Shown: one piece after another, positions 1-8,757 of the stretch
Layout of the letters: every line of letters starts with the position of its first letter
Position numbering within the stretch: position 1 is the first letter of the stretch
Origin: an uncultured Bacteroidota bacterium
GTDB lineage: Bacteria; Bacteroidota; Bacteroidia; Chitinophagales; Chitinophagaceae
Length of the DNA stretch: 64,000 nt
NCBI GenBank assembly: GCA_903835005.1
Contig: CAILLK010000078.1
Coordinates: forward strand, 1-64,000
Direction of reading: 5' to 3'
Made by a program: the position numbers and the translations under genes
The notes under the pieces: generated by a model
What the model saw: only the letters and a program-made list of their open reading frames with translations
Databases searched by the model: none
What the model was told of the DNA's origin: nothing

Positions 1-8
1 ATGCAACC

Positions 9-431
9 GGTCCCCTCCTAAAAACAGGAGGGGAGTGTGTAAAAATCCGGATGGGCGCGACTTAACCACCCCTGGTTGCATTCGGCATTCGCCTCATGCA
101 ACCGGTCCCCTCCTAAAAACAGGAGGGGAGTGTGCAAATATCCTGATGGGCGGGATTCGATCACCCCTGGCCTGGCTTAGCGCCAAGGCCGGTCCCCTCT
201 TTGAAAAAAAGAGGGGAGTTTGCAAATATCCTGATGGGCGGGATTCGATCACCCCTGGCCTGGCTTAACGCCCAGGCCGGTCCCCTCTTTGAAAATAAAG
301 AGGGGAGTGTGCAAATATCCTGATGGGCGGTATTCTATCACCCCTGTCCTGGCTTAGCGCCTAGGCCGGTCCCCTCTTTGAAAATAAAGAGGGGAGTGTG
401 CAAATATCCGGATGGGCGGGGTTTGTGGGGC
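9..431. repeat. Tandem array of ~88-95-bp hairpin-bearing repeats
   Basis: Five units start at about 9, 104, 191, 279 and 368; the last is truncated. Each begins GGTCCCCTC and carries a strong hairpin with CCCCTC/GAGGGG arms and an A-rich loop. A conserved segment resembling GTGCAAATATCCTGATGGGC follows, then a second palindromic GGCCTGG...CCAGGCC-type segment, best paired in unit 3 (about 257-278). Units 2-4 are nearly identical; unit 1 differs in its second half. No spacers of unrelated sequence separate the units, so this is not a CRISPR array. An open frame crosses it, but only as a translation of the repeat. It resembles REP/BIME-like intergenic repeats; function unknown. Confidence 0.85.
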
Positions 432-439
432 GGATCAGA

Positions 440-460
440 GGGTAGGGGCAAGCCCTACCC
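440..460. repeat. Perfect hairpin GGGTAGGG/CCCTACCC
   Basis: Two 8-bp arms (440-447 and 453-460) flank a 5-nt loop just after the tandem array. There is no T-run, so it is more likely a REP-like palindrome than an intrinsic terminator. Confidence 0.6.
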
Positions 461-514
461 CTACGTTATCATAAATAACAGGCTGGCTCAATTGATATTC
501 GAACTTGAATGGTG

Positions 515-536
515 CTATTCAGCTTAGGCTGAATAG
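515..536. repeat. Perfect hairpin CTATTCAGC/GCTGAATAG
   Basis: Perfect 9-bp arms (515-523 and 528-536) with a TTAG loop. It is the third type of palindrome in this gene-free stretch. No T-run follows; role unknown. Confidence 0.6.
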
Positions 537-552
537 ATGCAATATGCCTTGG

Positions 553-650
553 CCCTCCTTCGCTTTTCAAGATACGGCGGGTGAAGCTCCTCCCTCGCTT
601 GAAAAGCTATGGCGGGTGCCCTCCTTCGCTTTTCAAGATACGGCGGGTGA
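553..650. repeat. Three-copy direct repeat of ~30 bp
   Basis: A 32-bp sequence beginning CCCTCCTTCGCTTTTCAAGA and ending ACGGCGGGTGA occurs identically at 553-584 and 619-650. A diverged middle copy (about 589-618) keeps TCGCTT, GAAAAGC and GGCGGGTG. The last copy ends 12 bp before the stop of the convergent MFS transporter gene. It is unrelated to the hairpin repeats at 9-431. Confidence 0.75.
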
Positions 651-662
651 TAAAAAAAATTA

Positions 663-1862
663 TCAGGCTTTGAGGCGGATTAGTTTTATGCCGATGGCCA
701 GGCAGATGCTGAGGCCGCCTAGCAGCCACCAGAGCAGGTTGAAACTATAATGCTGGGCTATCTGGGTGCCGGCAAAGGGGCCGGCTACCTGGGCTATGGA
801 CCAGGCTACTGTGTAGAGGCCGGCATACTGGCCCCGGTTGGTATGGTCGGTGCGCTTTACCCATATCAGGTTCATGAAGGGCATGGCAAGCATTTCGCCG
901 GTGGTGAGCAGGGTGGTGGCCAGCAATGCGAGCACAAAGGCGCCGGGAAGGAGGTTGTAGGTAACGAATGAAAGTCCGAGTATGAGAACGCCGGTTGTGA
1001 TGATGCGGATATGGATGTTTCTGGGTTCGAGTTTGTAAATGAGGGCCATTTCGAACAATACTACCAGCAGACCGTTGAGGGCCATGACGATGCCAATACG
1101 GGTGGGGGATAAATGCAGTTGCTGGTTGAAGAAAACGGGGAGGGTGGCAAACATCTGGTAGAACATGCAGCCAAACAGTATGGTGAACACAATAAACAAC
1201 AGGTAGCCGGTATCGTGGTAGGGTAAGCGGGTGGGTGCGACTTTTGAACGGTCTTTGTGGGCAGGGGTGGTGGCGTTGCGGGAGGGGGCCAGAACGAGGA
1301 GTAATAAAATGGCAGCCAGAATATTGGTAATGCCATCGATCCAGAAAAGCAGGTGATAATTGCGGGCGGCTATGATACCGCCCAGGGCGCCACCAACCGC
1401 CCAGCCGAGATTGTTGGAGAGGCGATTGAGTGAGAAGGAACGTATCCGGTTTTCTTCTTTGCTGTAATGGGCAACGGCTGTGGCATTGGCGGGCCTGAAG
1501 GTATCGTTGAGCAAGGCCAGCAGAAAGGTGCAGGCAAGAATGGCAGGGTAGGAATCCATATTGCCGAGGATAAGGAACATAATGCCTCCGCAGACGAGGC
1601 CGCCGATCTGCACATTGTAAAAGCCGAGTTTGTCGGTCAGTTTGCCGCCCAGCAGGCCACCGCACACCGCGCCAGCGCCAAACATGGCCATGACCGTGCC
1701 TGCTTTGGCAATGTTGTAGTGCTTGGATTGGGTGAGATAAAGGGTCATAAAGGGTACTACCATGGTGCCGCTGCGGTTGATAACCAGCACCAGTGAGAGC
1801 CACCATGTGGACGGGGAGAGTCCGGAATAGGCATTGCGGTAAAGATTGGTGATGTATTTCAT
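663..1862 (-). CDS. MFS family transporter
   Basis: A membrane protein of about 399 residues with roughly twelve hydrophobic helices, of the major facilitator superfamily. It carries the loop 2-3 signature as GGKLTDKLG (variant of G-x-x-x-D-x-x-G-R/K), and an amphipathic central loop rich in basic residues separates the two six-helix halves. I chose the ATG at 1860-1862 (MKYITNLYRNAY); extending upstream would need a TTG at 1877. The substrate cannot be read from sequence; the layout is that of drug or metabolite exporters. It stands alone, pointing toward the repeat array, and is divergent from the T9SS-secreted protein gene. Confidence 0.85.
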   Translation of the reverse strand: MKYITNLYRNAYSGLSPSTWWLSLVLVINRSGTMVVPFMTLYLTQSKHYNIAKAGTVMAMFGAGAVCGGLLGGKLTDKLGFYNVQIGGLVCGGIMFLILGNMDSYPAILACTFLLALLNDTFRPANATAVAHYSKEENRIRSFSLNRLSNNLGWAVGGALGGIIAARNYHLLFWIDGITNILAAILLLLVLAPSRNATTPAHKDRSKVAPTRLPYHDTGYLLFIVFTILFGCMFYQMFATLPVFFNQQLHLSPTRIGIVMALNGLLVVLFEMALIYKLEPRNIHIRIITTGVLILGLSFVTYNLLPGAFVLALLATTLLTTGEMLAMPFMNLIWVKRTDHTNRGQYAGLYTVAWSIAQVAGPFAGTQIAQHYSFNLLWWLLGGLSICLAIGIKLIRLKA

Positions 1863-2242
1863 TGGTTGGAAGGGCAAAGGTAGGGTGCGGATCTATTAAA
1901 TTATACGGGATAAATCAGTACATTAAATTTTAACCACATAGAATATGAAGTTTGAACACAATGCGTGCACCCGCCCGAATGTACCTTTTCAGTACGGGCA
2001 GGCAAAAATATACGTATATAAAGGAAAGGGCACCAAGTACGTTTTTCGAAAATGGCATCTTTTGCAGGGATGGAAGTATTATAGCGGCCATTCGGGGCTA
2101 TTTACGGCTCAAGTATATAAATTTCATTTGCATTAATCGGGTTAAATGTTTATTTTTGAAAGGTCTTTATTTTGGAGATTACCAACTAAAGGAGATTAAT
2201 TGCCTGTCTCTTACCAAGGAACATTTGTTTAAAGCCCGGAAG
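1863..2242. other. Intergenic region between divergent genes
   Basis: A 380-bp spacer between the MFS gene and the T9SS-secreted protein gene. The + frame stays open through most of it in phase with the downstream gene, but the sequence there looks non-coding and a signal peptide begins only at 2243. The only clear signal is the promoter at 2128-2158. Confidence 0.5.
2128..2158 (+). promoter_or_regulatory. Bacteroidota-type promoter (TTG-N20-TATTTTTG)
   Basis: TTG at 2128-2130 and TATTTTTG at 2151-2158 match the -33/-7 consensus TTG and TAnnTTTG with 20-bp spacing. The -7 element ends 84 bp upstream of the ATG at 2243, which supports that start over codons further upstream. Confidence 0.5.
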
Positions 2243-5200
2243 ATGAAAAAATATTTACTGCTGCTGGTTTATATCTGCTGGTCATTTGTTATAAATGCGC
2301 AGTGCCTGACCAGCTCGCTTGTTATCAATACAGGTTATGACCCTACTACGGGGCTGGCTATAACACCGGGTACAAATGGAGGAACACCAGTACATGATCC
2401 GCATTGGCTGGTATCGGCTGAAAGCCCGACGGTGGCTACGGCAATTGCACTGATGGGTACAGGGTTGATAGAAGTGGTGCCGGTAGCCAGTGCAGATATT
2501 GTTACTACCGAGGCGCTATGGGTATCGGACCCTCCGGCAACGCCAGGGGGATGGATCAGTTGCCTTAACTCAAATACCTATACTACAGATGGTACGGGCC
2601 CAACTGGAACTGCCTACAATATGAACCTGAGGCGGCCCTTCAGGATGTGTGTGGCTGATAATATTACCTTTGACCTATGGATTGCAGATGACAACTGGAT
2701 ATCGACGATGGATGTAGACGGCACCGTACTTACCTATACTGAATCGGGGTCGCCATCTGCATCGCATTTCGGGGCATTTACCCATTTTACCTTTACCATG
2801 TTCCTGAGCGCAGGCACTCATAATCTGAATGTTGTGGTCAATAATTATAACGATGCGGGCGGACTGGAGGATAATCCGACGGGATTGAATATACATGGTA
2901 CGGTGTCGTCGGCAGGTTCGCTTAATTCGCTGGTTTCAGAAAGTTATCTGAGCTGCGCCAGCTATACCTGTGCGTTTACGTGCAATAACGTAAGTCTGCC
3001 GGATAGCTTGCATCCCTGCGCAGGAGATGTGATTACCTTGCCGGCAGTACTTACCGGAACTGATTCGGTACTGGGAATTACGTGGTCGCCAGCAACAGGG
3101 TTATCTTCAACTACTATACTTACACCTTTGCTTACGGCACCAACCACCTCCGGTAATTACTATATTTCGGTACAGTCATTGATTCCATTCAATCTGGTAG
3201 CCAATGGGAATTTCAGTCTGGGGAATGTTGGTTTTACCAGTGCCTACAGTTATGTGACCGGCCCGGGATCGCTGGTTCCGGAAGGGGTTTATACCATCAC
3301 CACAGATCCCAGCCTTGAGCATCCGGCAGCAGTTTCGTTTGGCGACCACACTACGGGTACGGGGAATATGATGGCAATAAACGGCGCCTCCACGCCTATA
3401 AGTGTGTGGTGCGAAACTATACCGGTATTGCCCAATACCACCTATGATTTTGCAGCATGGGTGGCCAACTGGTCGACGGCGGATGTGGGGGCGGCAGAGC
3501 CCGATCTTCAGTTTATGATCAACGGGGTGCTGATAGGGGTGCCGTTCTTAAGTTCGGCAGCACCGGGTGTGTGGCAGGAATTCAGCGCTACCTGGAACAG
3601 CGGAGTAAGCACTACAGCCAATATATGCATATTTGATGAGTGCGTGGCGGCTGGCGGTAATGATTTTGCACTGGATGACATTTCTTTCCAGGAGATATGT
3701 GTGGCCAATGACAGTGTATATGTGGATATAAAAGTGCCTGATACCACCACTACCCATATGGATACTACCTTGTGCATTGCACTGGCGCCTATAACGCTGA
3801 CCGGAACAGCGGGTTATGCATCGTACCTGTGGAACACCGGGGCTGCCACAATCAGTATTCCGGCGGCTGCAAGTGGTGTGTACTGGGTTTATAACAATAA
3901 TCACTGTGCCACCCTAATAGATACCTTTAAGGTGAACTATATTCCTTTACCGGTTGTATTTCTTGGCAATGACACCTCGTTCTGCACAGGCGATTCCATA
4001 ACATTATCTTCAGTGCAGCCAGCCGGAACCACCTATTTGTGGAGTAACGGCAGTACCGGCGATACCATTCATGCCAAGGCGACGGGCACCTACTGGCTGC
4101 AATTAAATAACGGATGTGTGGTTACTGATAGTATTCATGTATTGTTATCTCCGTTTCCGGTTGTGAACCTGGGGCCTGACCAGTTTAACTGCCTTGCCAA
4201 GCCAGATACTTTGCAATCATCCGTTACCTACACAGGACCCACTTATCTGTGGAGTACCGGAGGCACATTAGATACTATAATAGCTGATACCACTGGTACT
4301 TACTGGCTACAGGTTACAGTGGCAGGTTGTGCATCGGCAGATACCATTCATATAACTATTATCTACGACACCTTTACACTGGGCAATATAGATACGGGTA
4401 TCTGCCTGGGTAAATCTGTTCAGGCAAAACTTACCGCGAATCCGGCCGCGACCTTCCAGTGGTTGCCTACGGCTGGCGTTCCGGCAAATACTACATCGAG
4501 CCCGATGATAACGCCCGACACATCGGCGGAATATGTAGTGCATATTTACCTGGCAGGGTGCCCGGAAAAGAAGGATTCCTTTCTGATAGATGTTCAGCCC
4601 AACCCGAAGGTATATATGGGCGGCAACCAATCGGTATGCCAGTTTGATACCCTGCACCTGCATGCCACAGTAACACCAGCCTGGTATACCCATTATATTT
4701 ACAAATGGAGCCCGGGAACCTACCTTAATGACACAACGATACAGAACGTGGTATTTACTCCCGGAGACAGCGGTAAAATTTATCTGATAGTTTCTACACC
4801 TGCAGGTTGTACCAGCGGAGACTCGGCAATGATAATTGTTCATCCCGGCGATTTTGCCAGTCTTGATTCGATCTATAATTTATGCCCCGGTGATTCGGTG
4901 CAACTGAAGCCAACAGGGGGTGTATCTTACCGGTGGCATCCCGGTATTTACCTGAGCGATTCCACAGCGGCAAGCCCGTGGGCGCGTTGCATTACTTCGG
5001 AGGCATATACGGTGATAGTAAAGAGTCAGTTCAACTGCCTGGATACCGTGAGCACGCATATTGTGATTGAGCCTGCGGCAGTATTAAACCTGGGAGATTC
5101 GGTTACTTTGTATCCCGGTGGAAGTTACCAGATAAATCCACTGACCAACTGTTCGTCGTTTGAATGGTTTCCGGTATCCGGCCTAAGCAATGCCTATGTG

Positions 5201-5581
5201 TCAGATCCGCTCATCAGCCCGGAGATCAGTACCAAGTACAAGGTATATGGAACTACTACGTGGGGATGTGCAGCAGTAGATTCCATTAATATATATATTG
5301 ATGTTTCCGGGTTGCTCACTTTACCCAATGCATTTACGCCTGATGCCGGAATCAATAACAAGCTGTACATACTTCAAAGAGGTATTGCCAAACTTAATTA
5401 CTTCAGGATATATAACAGATGGGGTAATAAGGTGTATGAATCTACCAACATAAATGATGGCTGGGATGGCAACTACAATGGCAAGCCCCAACCGTATGAT
5501 GTGTTTGTGTATGAGGTAGAAGCGGTAAGTGTGGATGGCAAGACCTTTCATAAGTCTGGAAACGTGACGCTGATAAGGTAG
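2243..5581 (+). CDS. Large secreted Ig/PKD-like repeat protein with T9SS type B sorting domain
   Basis: About 1112 residues. It opens with a Sec signal peptide (MKKYLLLLVYICWSF...NAQ), which is why the ATG at 2243 is preferred to an in-frame one almost 100 codons upstream. The middle holds a carbohydrate-binding-module-like beta-sandwich near residues 310-470 (ANGNFSLG...DFALDDISF). A series of Ig/PKD-like units of about 80 residues follows, with recurring TYLWSNG, TGTYWLQ and LGPD/LGND motifs. The last ~85 residues are the gliding-motility-associated C-terminal domain (CHU_C/TIGR04131 type): PNAFTPD, YNRWGNKVYES, WDGNYNGK. This domain targets proteins to the type IX secretion system. Probably a cell-surface or secreted adhesin-like protein; no catalytic domain is evident. 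Confidence 0.88.
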   Translation: MKKYLLLLVYICWSFVINAQCLTSSLVINTGYDPTTGLAITPGTNGGTPVHDPHWLVSAESPTVATAIALMGTGLIEVVPVASADIVTTEALWVSDPPATPGGWISCLNSNTYTTDGTGPTGTAYNMNLRRPFRMCVADNITFDLWIADDNWISTMDVDGTVLTYTESGSPSASHFGAFTHFTFTMFLSAGTHNLNVVVNNYNDAGGLEDNPTGLNIHGTVSSAGSLNSLVSESYLSCASYTCAFTCNNVSLPDSLHPCAGDVITLPAVLTGTDSVLGITWSPATGLSSTTILTPLLTAPTTSGNYYISVQSLIPFNLVANGNFSLGNVGFTSAYSYVTGPGSLVPEGVYTITTDPSLEHPAAVSFGDHTTGTGNMMAINGASTPISVWCETIPVLPNTTYDFAAWVANWSTADVGAAEPDLQFMINGVLIGVPFLSSAAPGVWQEFSATWNSGVSTTANICIFDECVAAGGNDFALDDISFQEICVANDSVYVDIKVPDTTTTHMDTTLCIALAPITLTGTAGYASYLWNTGAATISIPAAASGVYWVYNNNHCATLIDTFKVNYIPLPVVFLGNDTSFCTGDSITLSSVQPAGTTYLWSNGSTGDTIHAKATGTYWLQLNNGCVVTDSIHVLLSPFPVVNLGPDQFNCLAKPDTLQSSVTYTGPTYLWSTGGTLDTIIADTTGTYWLQVTVAGCASADTIHITIIYDTFTLGNIDTGICLGKSVQAKLTANPAATFQWLPTAGVPANTTSSPMITPDTSAEYVVHIYLAGCPEKKDSFLIDVQPNPKVYMGGNQSVCQFDTLHLHATVTPAWYTHYIYKWSPGTYLNDTTIQNVVFTPGDSGKIYLIVSTPAGCTSGDSAMIIVHPGDFASLDSIYNLCPGDSVQLKPTGGVSYRWHPGIYLSDSTAASPWARCITSEAYTVIVKSQFNCLDTVSTHIVIEPAAVLNLGDSVTLYPGGSYQINPLTNCSSFEWFPVSGLSNAYVSDPLISPEISTKYKVYGTTTWGCAAVDSINIYIDVSGLLTLPNAFTPDAGINNKLYILQRGIAKLNYFRIYNRWGNKVYESTNINDGWDGNYNGKPQPYDVFVYEVEAVSVDGKTFHKSGNVTLIR

Positions 5582-5660
5582 GGTTATATATCCGGACGTG
5601 TTTTATAATTACTGCTTGGGATAATTCATTAAGTCTGCAGGATAATTATTTAGTACCAAT

Positions 5661-5780
5661 CAGATAAAATAAAACGACATATAAAAGTCTTATGCAAAGA
5701 CGCGAAGTCGCAATTTTCAAAGATCCTATTTAAGACCGAAAATCCCACTATTGGCGATTAGTAATGTCTGTTTGGTATAA
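5661..5780. repeat. Dispersed ~119-bp intergenic repeat, copy A
   Basis: Aligns without gaps to 10021-10140 at about 80% identity by eye. Shared blocks include ATAAAACG, CGCGAAGTCGC, CAAAGATCCT, TTTAAGACCG and CCACTATTG. It lies between the T9SS gene and gyrA and has no convincing open frame. The rest of 5582-5992 shows nothing further except a possible -7 element before gyrA. Confidence 0.75.
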
Positions 5781-5959
5781 TATACATTATATGTAGAGTT
5801 GACTTGCAGTCACTATAGATAAATAAATATTTGATTAATCAGCCCAAGATATTTGCGGGGATTTTCGTCTTTATAAATGAGCAATCCACAGAGTTATTAA
5901 CAATCAGAAACCAGTGATGGATTAGTTGTATTTAGCTACCAAATACGGTCGTAAAAGCT

Positions 5960-5967
5960 TATATTTG
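5960..5967 (+). promoter_or_regulatory. Candidate gyrA -7 element (TATATTTG)
   Basis: TATATTTG matches TAnnTTTG and ends 25 bp before the gyrA ATG. No TTG lies at the usual ~20-bp spacing upstream, so the promoter is incomplete by consensus. Confidence 0.35.
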
Positions 5968-5992
5968 CGCATATTTTTACCAATATCTGAAT

Positions 5993-8692
5993 ATGGATCA
6001 AAATAACGAAGGACTTTTGCCACAGGATGCCCCGGAGACGAATAAAATAATACAAATCAATATTGAAGAGCAGATGAAGACCGCCTATATAGATTATTCT
6101 ATGTCGGTGATTGTGGGGCGTGCTTTGCCCGATGTGAGGGATGGGTTGAAGCCGGTGCACCGGAGGGTGCTTTTTGCGATGCATGAGCTGGGCAATACGT
6201 TTAATAAACCCCATAAAAAATGCGCCCGTATAGTGGGTGAGGTGCTTGGTAAGTATCACCCGCATGGAGATGTGAGTGTGTATGATGCCATGGTGCGCAT
6301 GGCGCAGCCCTGGAGCATGCGGTATATGATGATAGACGGGCAGGGAAACTTTGGCAGCCAGGATGGAGATAATCCGGCGGCAATGAGGTATACCGAAGCG
6401 CGTATGCTGCGCTTGGGTGAGGCCATGATGGAGGACATTGAAAAGGAAACAGTTGATTTTACACTCAACTTTGATGATACACTTGAAGAGCCAACCGTGC
6501 TGCCAACAAGGTTGCCGCAGTTATTACTGAACGGATCATCGGGTATTGCTGTGGGAATGGCAACGAATATGATGCCCCATAACCTTACCGAGGTAGTAGA
6601 TGGTTGCCTGGCATACATAGACAACAACGAAATTACTATTGAGGAACTGATGAAGCATGTGAAGGCACCCGACTTTCCGACGGGTGGAATCATATACGGC
6701 ATTGAAGGCATAAAGCAGGGCTTTCTGACCGGCAGGGGAAGGGTAGTGCTGCGCGGCAGGGTTACGGTAGAAACCATGAAGAGTGGCAAGGAACTTATAG
6801 TAATCACAGAGGTGCCTTACCAGGTGAGCAGGGATGCGCTGGCTGATAAGATAGGGCAACTGGTAAACAACAAAATTATAGATGGTATAACCCATGTAGG
6901 CAACGAATCGAATAAAGAAGGTACGCGTGTGGTAGTAGAGTTGCGCAGGGATGTAGTGGCGCAGGTGGTGATCAACCAGCTCTATAAATACAGCGAACTG
7001 CAGACATCATACGGAATCAATAATGTGGCGCTGGTAAATGGCCGGCCCCGCACGCTGAACCTGAAAGACCTGATCTCTGAATTTATCATTTTCCGGCATG
7101 AGGTTGTAGTTCGGCGTACGACCTATGAACTGAAAGAGGCCAAGAAGCGGGCACATATACTGGAAGGCTACCTGATAGCGCTCGACCACCTGGATGAAGT
7201 GATCAAACTGATCCGCAATTCGGCCAATCCGGATATAGCCAAGGAAGGGCTTATTACTGAATTCGGAATGAGCGAAATACAGGCCAAGGCAGTGCTGGAA
7301 CTGCGCCTGCAGCGCCTCACAGGTATGGAGCGGGAAAAGATACGTGAGGAACATGCCGAACTAATGAAACTGATAGCACACCTTGATGAAATACTGGCAA
7401 ACCAGGATATGCGTTACCAGATCATCAAGGATGAACTGGTGGACGTAAAGAAGAAATTCGGAGATGAGCGCAAGAGTGAGATACAATACATGGCCAATGA
7501 AATGCGTATTGAAGACCTGATTGAGAAGGAAGATGTGGTGATCACGGTTTCTCATCTTGGTTATATCAAGCGTACTTCAAATGCCGAATACCGGTCGCAG
7601 CGCCGCGGAGGCAGGGGGGCGATGGGTGGAAAGACCAGGGATGCGGATTATATTGAACATCTGTTTGTGGCGTCTACGCACCATACCTTGCTGTTCTTCA
7701 CCGAAAAAGGCAGGTGTTTCTGGCTGAAGGTATATGAGATACCAGAAGGCGATAAAAACGGCAAAGGAAGGGCGATACAGAATATGATGCAGATACCTGC
7801 CGACGACAAAATACGTACGGTAATAGATGTGCCCAAACTTGATGATGAAGATTATATCAACAACCATTGGGTAGTATTGTGCACCAAGAAGGGAATCATC
7901 AAGAAAACCAACCTGGCCGATTTCAGCCGCCCGCGTGCAAATGGCATTATAGCCATAACCATTGAGGAAGGCGACCAATTGCTGGACGTGGCGCTGGCCC
8001 AGGAAAGCAACTATATTATGATGGCTGTGAAATCGGGCCGTGCAATATGTTTCCCGCAGGAGAAAGTGCGGGCAACAGGCAGGGGCGCGATAGGCGTTTT
8101 CGGTATAGAGCTTGATGAAAATAATGATGAAGTAATAGGAATGCTTTGTGTGGCGAAAGACGATGTGAACAAGCAGATACTTGTGGTGTCGGAGAAAGGG
8201 CTGGGCAAGCGTACGCCTTTCCTGGAAAAAGTAGCCGACAAGGCAGACAAAACAGAAGGTGCCGAAAACCAGGAAGCCATTACAGAAGCAGACCCCTATA
8301 ATCTGGTAGAGTTGCCGGATGCTGAGGGAAATACACAAAAATACCTGCTTTCTTACCGGGTTACCAACCGGGGAGGTAAGGGCGTAAAAACCATCAATAT
8401 TACTGAAAAGACCGGTGGACTTGTAGGCCTTATGGGCGTGCAGGAGAAAGATGATCTGATGATAACCTGCGAATCGGGAGTAACTATCCGTATGAAAGTA
8501 GCCGCTATTCGTGAGGCAGGCAGGGCTACCCAGGGAGTGAAACTGATAAATATAGATGAAGGGGATAAAATAGCCGCTATAGCCCGTATTGCAGACCAGG
8601 ATACAGAAGAAGAAACTGAGGATAGTACTGATGAAAACGGCGATACGGCAAATGCTGGCGAAGAACCTGCTACAGAACTACCAGTTGAATAA
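5993..8692 (+). CDS. gyrA: DNA gyrase subunit A
   Basis: 899 residues, a full-length type II topoisomerase A subunit. With GyrB it introduces negative supercoils; GyrA breaks and rejoins DNA. The catalytic tyrosine is Tyr133 in AAMRYTEARM. The gyrA box QRRGGRG in the C-terminal beta-pinwheel identifies it as GyrA rather than ParC. The quinolone-resistance region reads HPHGDVSVYDAMVRMAQ, so the residue equivalent to E. coli Ser83 is Val94 (codon GTG at 6272-6274), while the acidic residue equivalent to Asp87 is kept (Asp98). The C-terminal tail after the pinwheel is acidic and low-complexity (DTEEETEDSTDENGD). The TPR protein gene follows 65 bp downstream in the same direction. Confidence 0.97.
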   Translation: MDQNNEGLLPQDAPETNKIIQINIEEQMKTAYIDYSMSVIVGRALPDVRDGLKPVHRRVLFAMHELGNTFNKPHKKCARIVGEVLGKYHPHGDVSVYDAMVRMAQPWSMRYMMIDGQGNFGSQDGDNPAAMRYTEARMLRLGEAMMEDIEKETVDFTLNFDDTLEEPTVLPTRLPQLLLNGSSGIAVGMATNMMPHNLTEVVDGCLAYIDNNEITIEELMKHVKAPDFPTGGIIYGIEGIKQGFLTGRGRVVLRGRVTVETMKSGKELIVITEVPYQVSRDALADKIGQLVNNKIIDGITHVGNESNKEGTRVVVELRRDVVAQVVINQLYKYSELQTSYGINNVALVNGRPRTLNLKDLISEFIIFRHEVVVRRTTYELKEAKKRAHILEGYLIALDHLDEVIKLIRNSANPDIAKEGLITEFGMSEIQAKAVLELRLQRLTGMEREKIREEHAELMKLIAHLDEILANQDMRYQIIKDELVDVKKKFGDERKSEIQYMANEMRIEDLIEKEDVVITVSHLGYIKRTSNAEYRSQRRGGRGAMGGKTRDADYIEHLFVASTHHTLLFFTEKGRCFWLKVYEIPEGDKNGKGRAIQNMMQIPADDKIRTVIDVPKLDDEDYINNHWVVLCTKKGIIKKTNLADFSRPRANGIIAITIEEGDQLLDVALAQESNYIMMAVKSGRAICFPQEKVRATGRGAIGVFGIELDENNDEVIGMLCVAKDDVNKQILVVSEKGLGKRTPFLEKVADKADKTEGAENQEAITEADPYNLVELPDAEGNTQKYLLSYRVTNRGGKGVKTINITEKTGGLVGLMGVQEKDDLMITCESGVTIRMKVAAIREAGRATQGVKLINIDEGDKIAAIARIADQDTEEETEDSTDENGDTANAGEEPATELPVE

Positions 8693-8757
8693 ATAACACA
8701 GATCAATATCAAGGAATACGGAATTAAAAAGCAACTTGCAACCTAAAGATTAAAGAA

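Noticed and set aside
35-268. 77-residue open frame across the tandem repeats
   Set aside because: It is only the translation of the hairpin repeat units; no domain, and composition follows the repeat.
9-431. Possible CRISPR array
   Set aside because: Units of ~88 bp are repeated whole; there are no unique spacers and no cas genes.
745-1806. Long minus-strand frame of 353 residues
   Set aside because: Shadow of the MFS transporter gene in another frame; His/Arg/Pro-rich with no membrane pattern.
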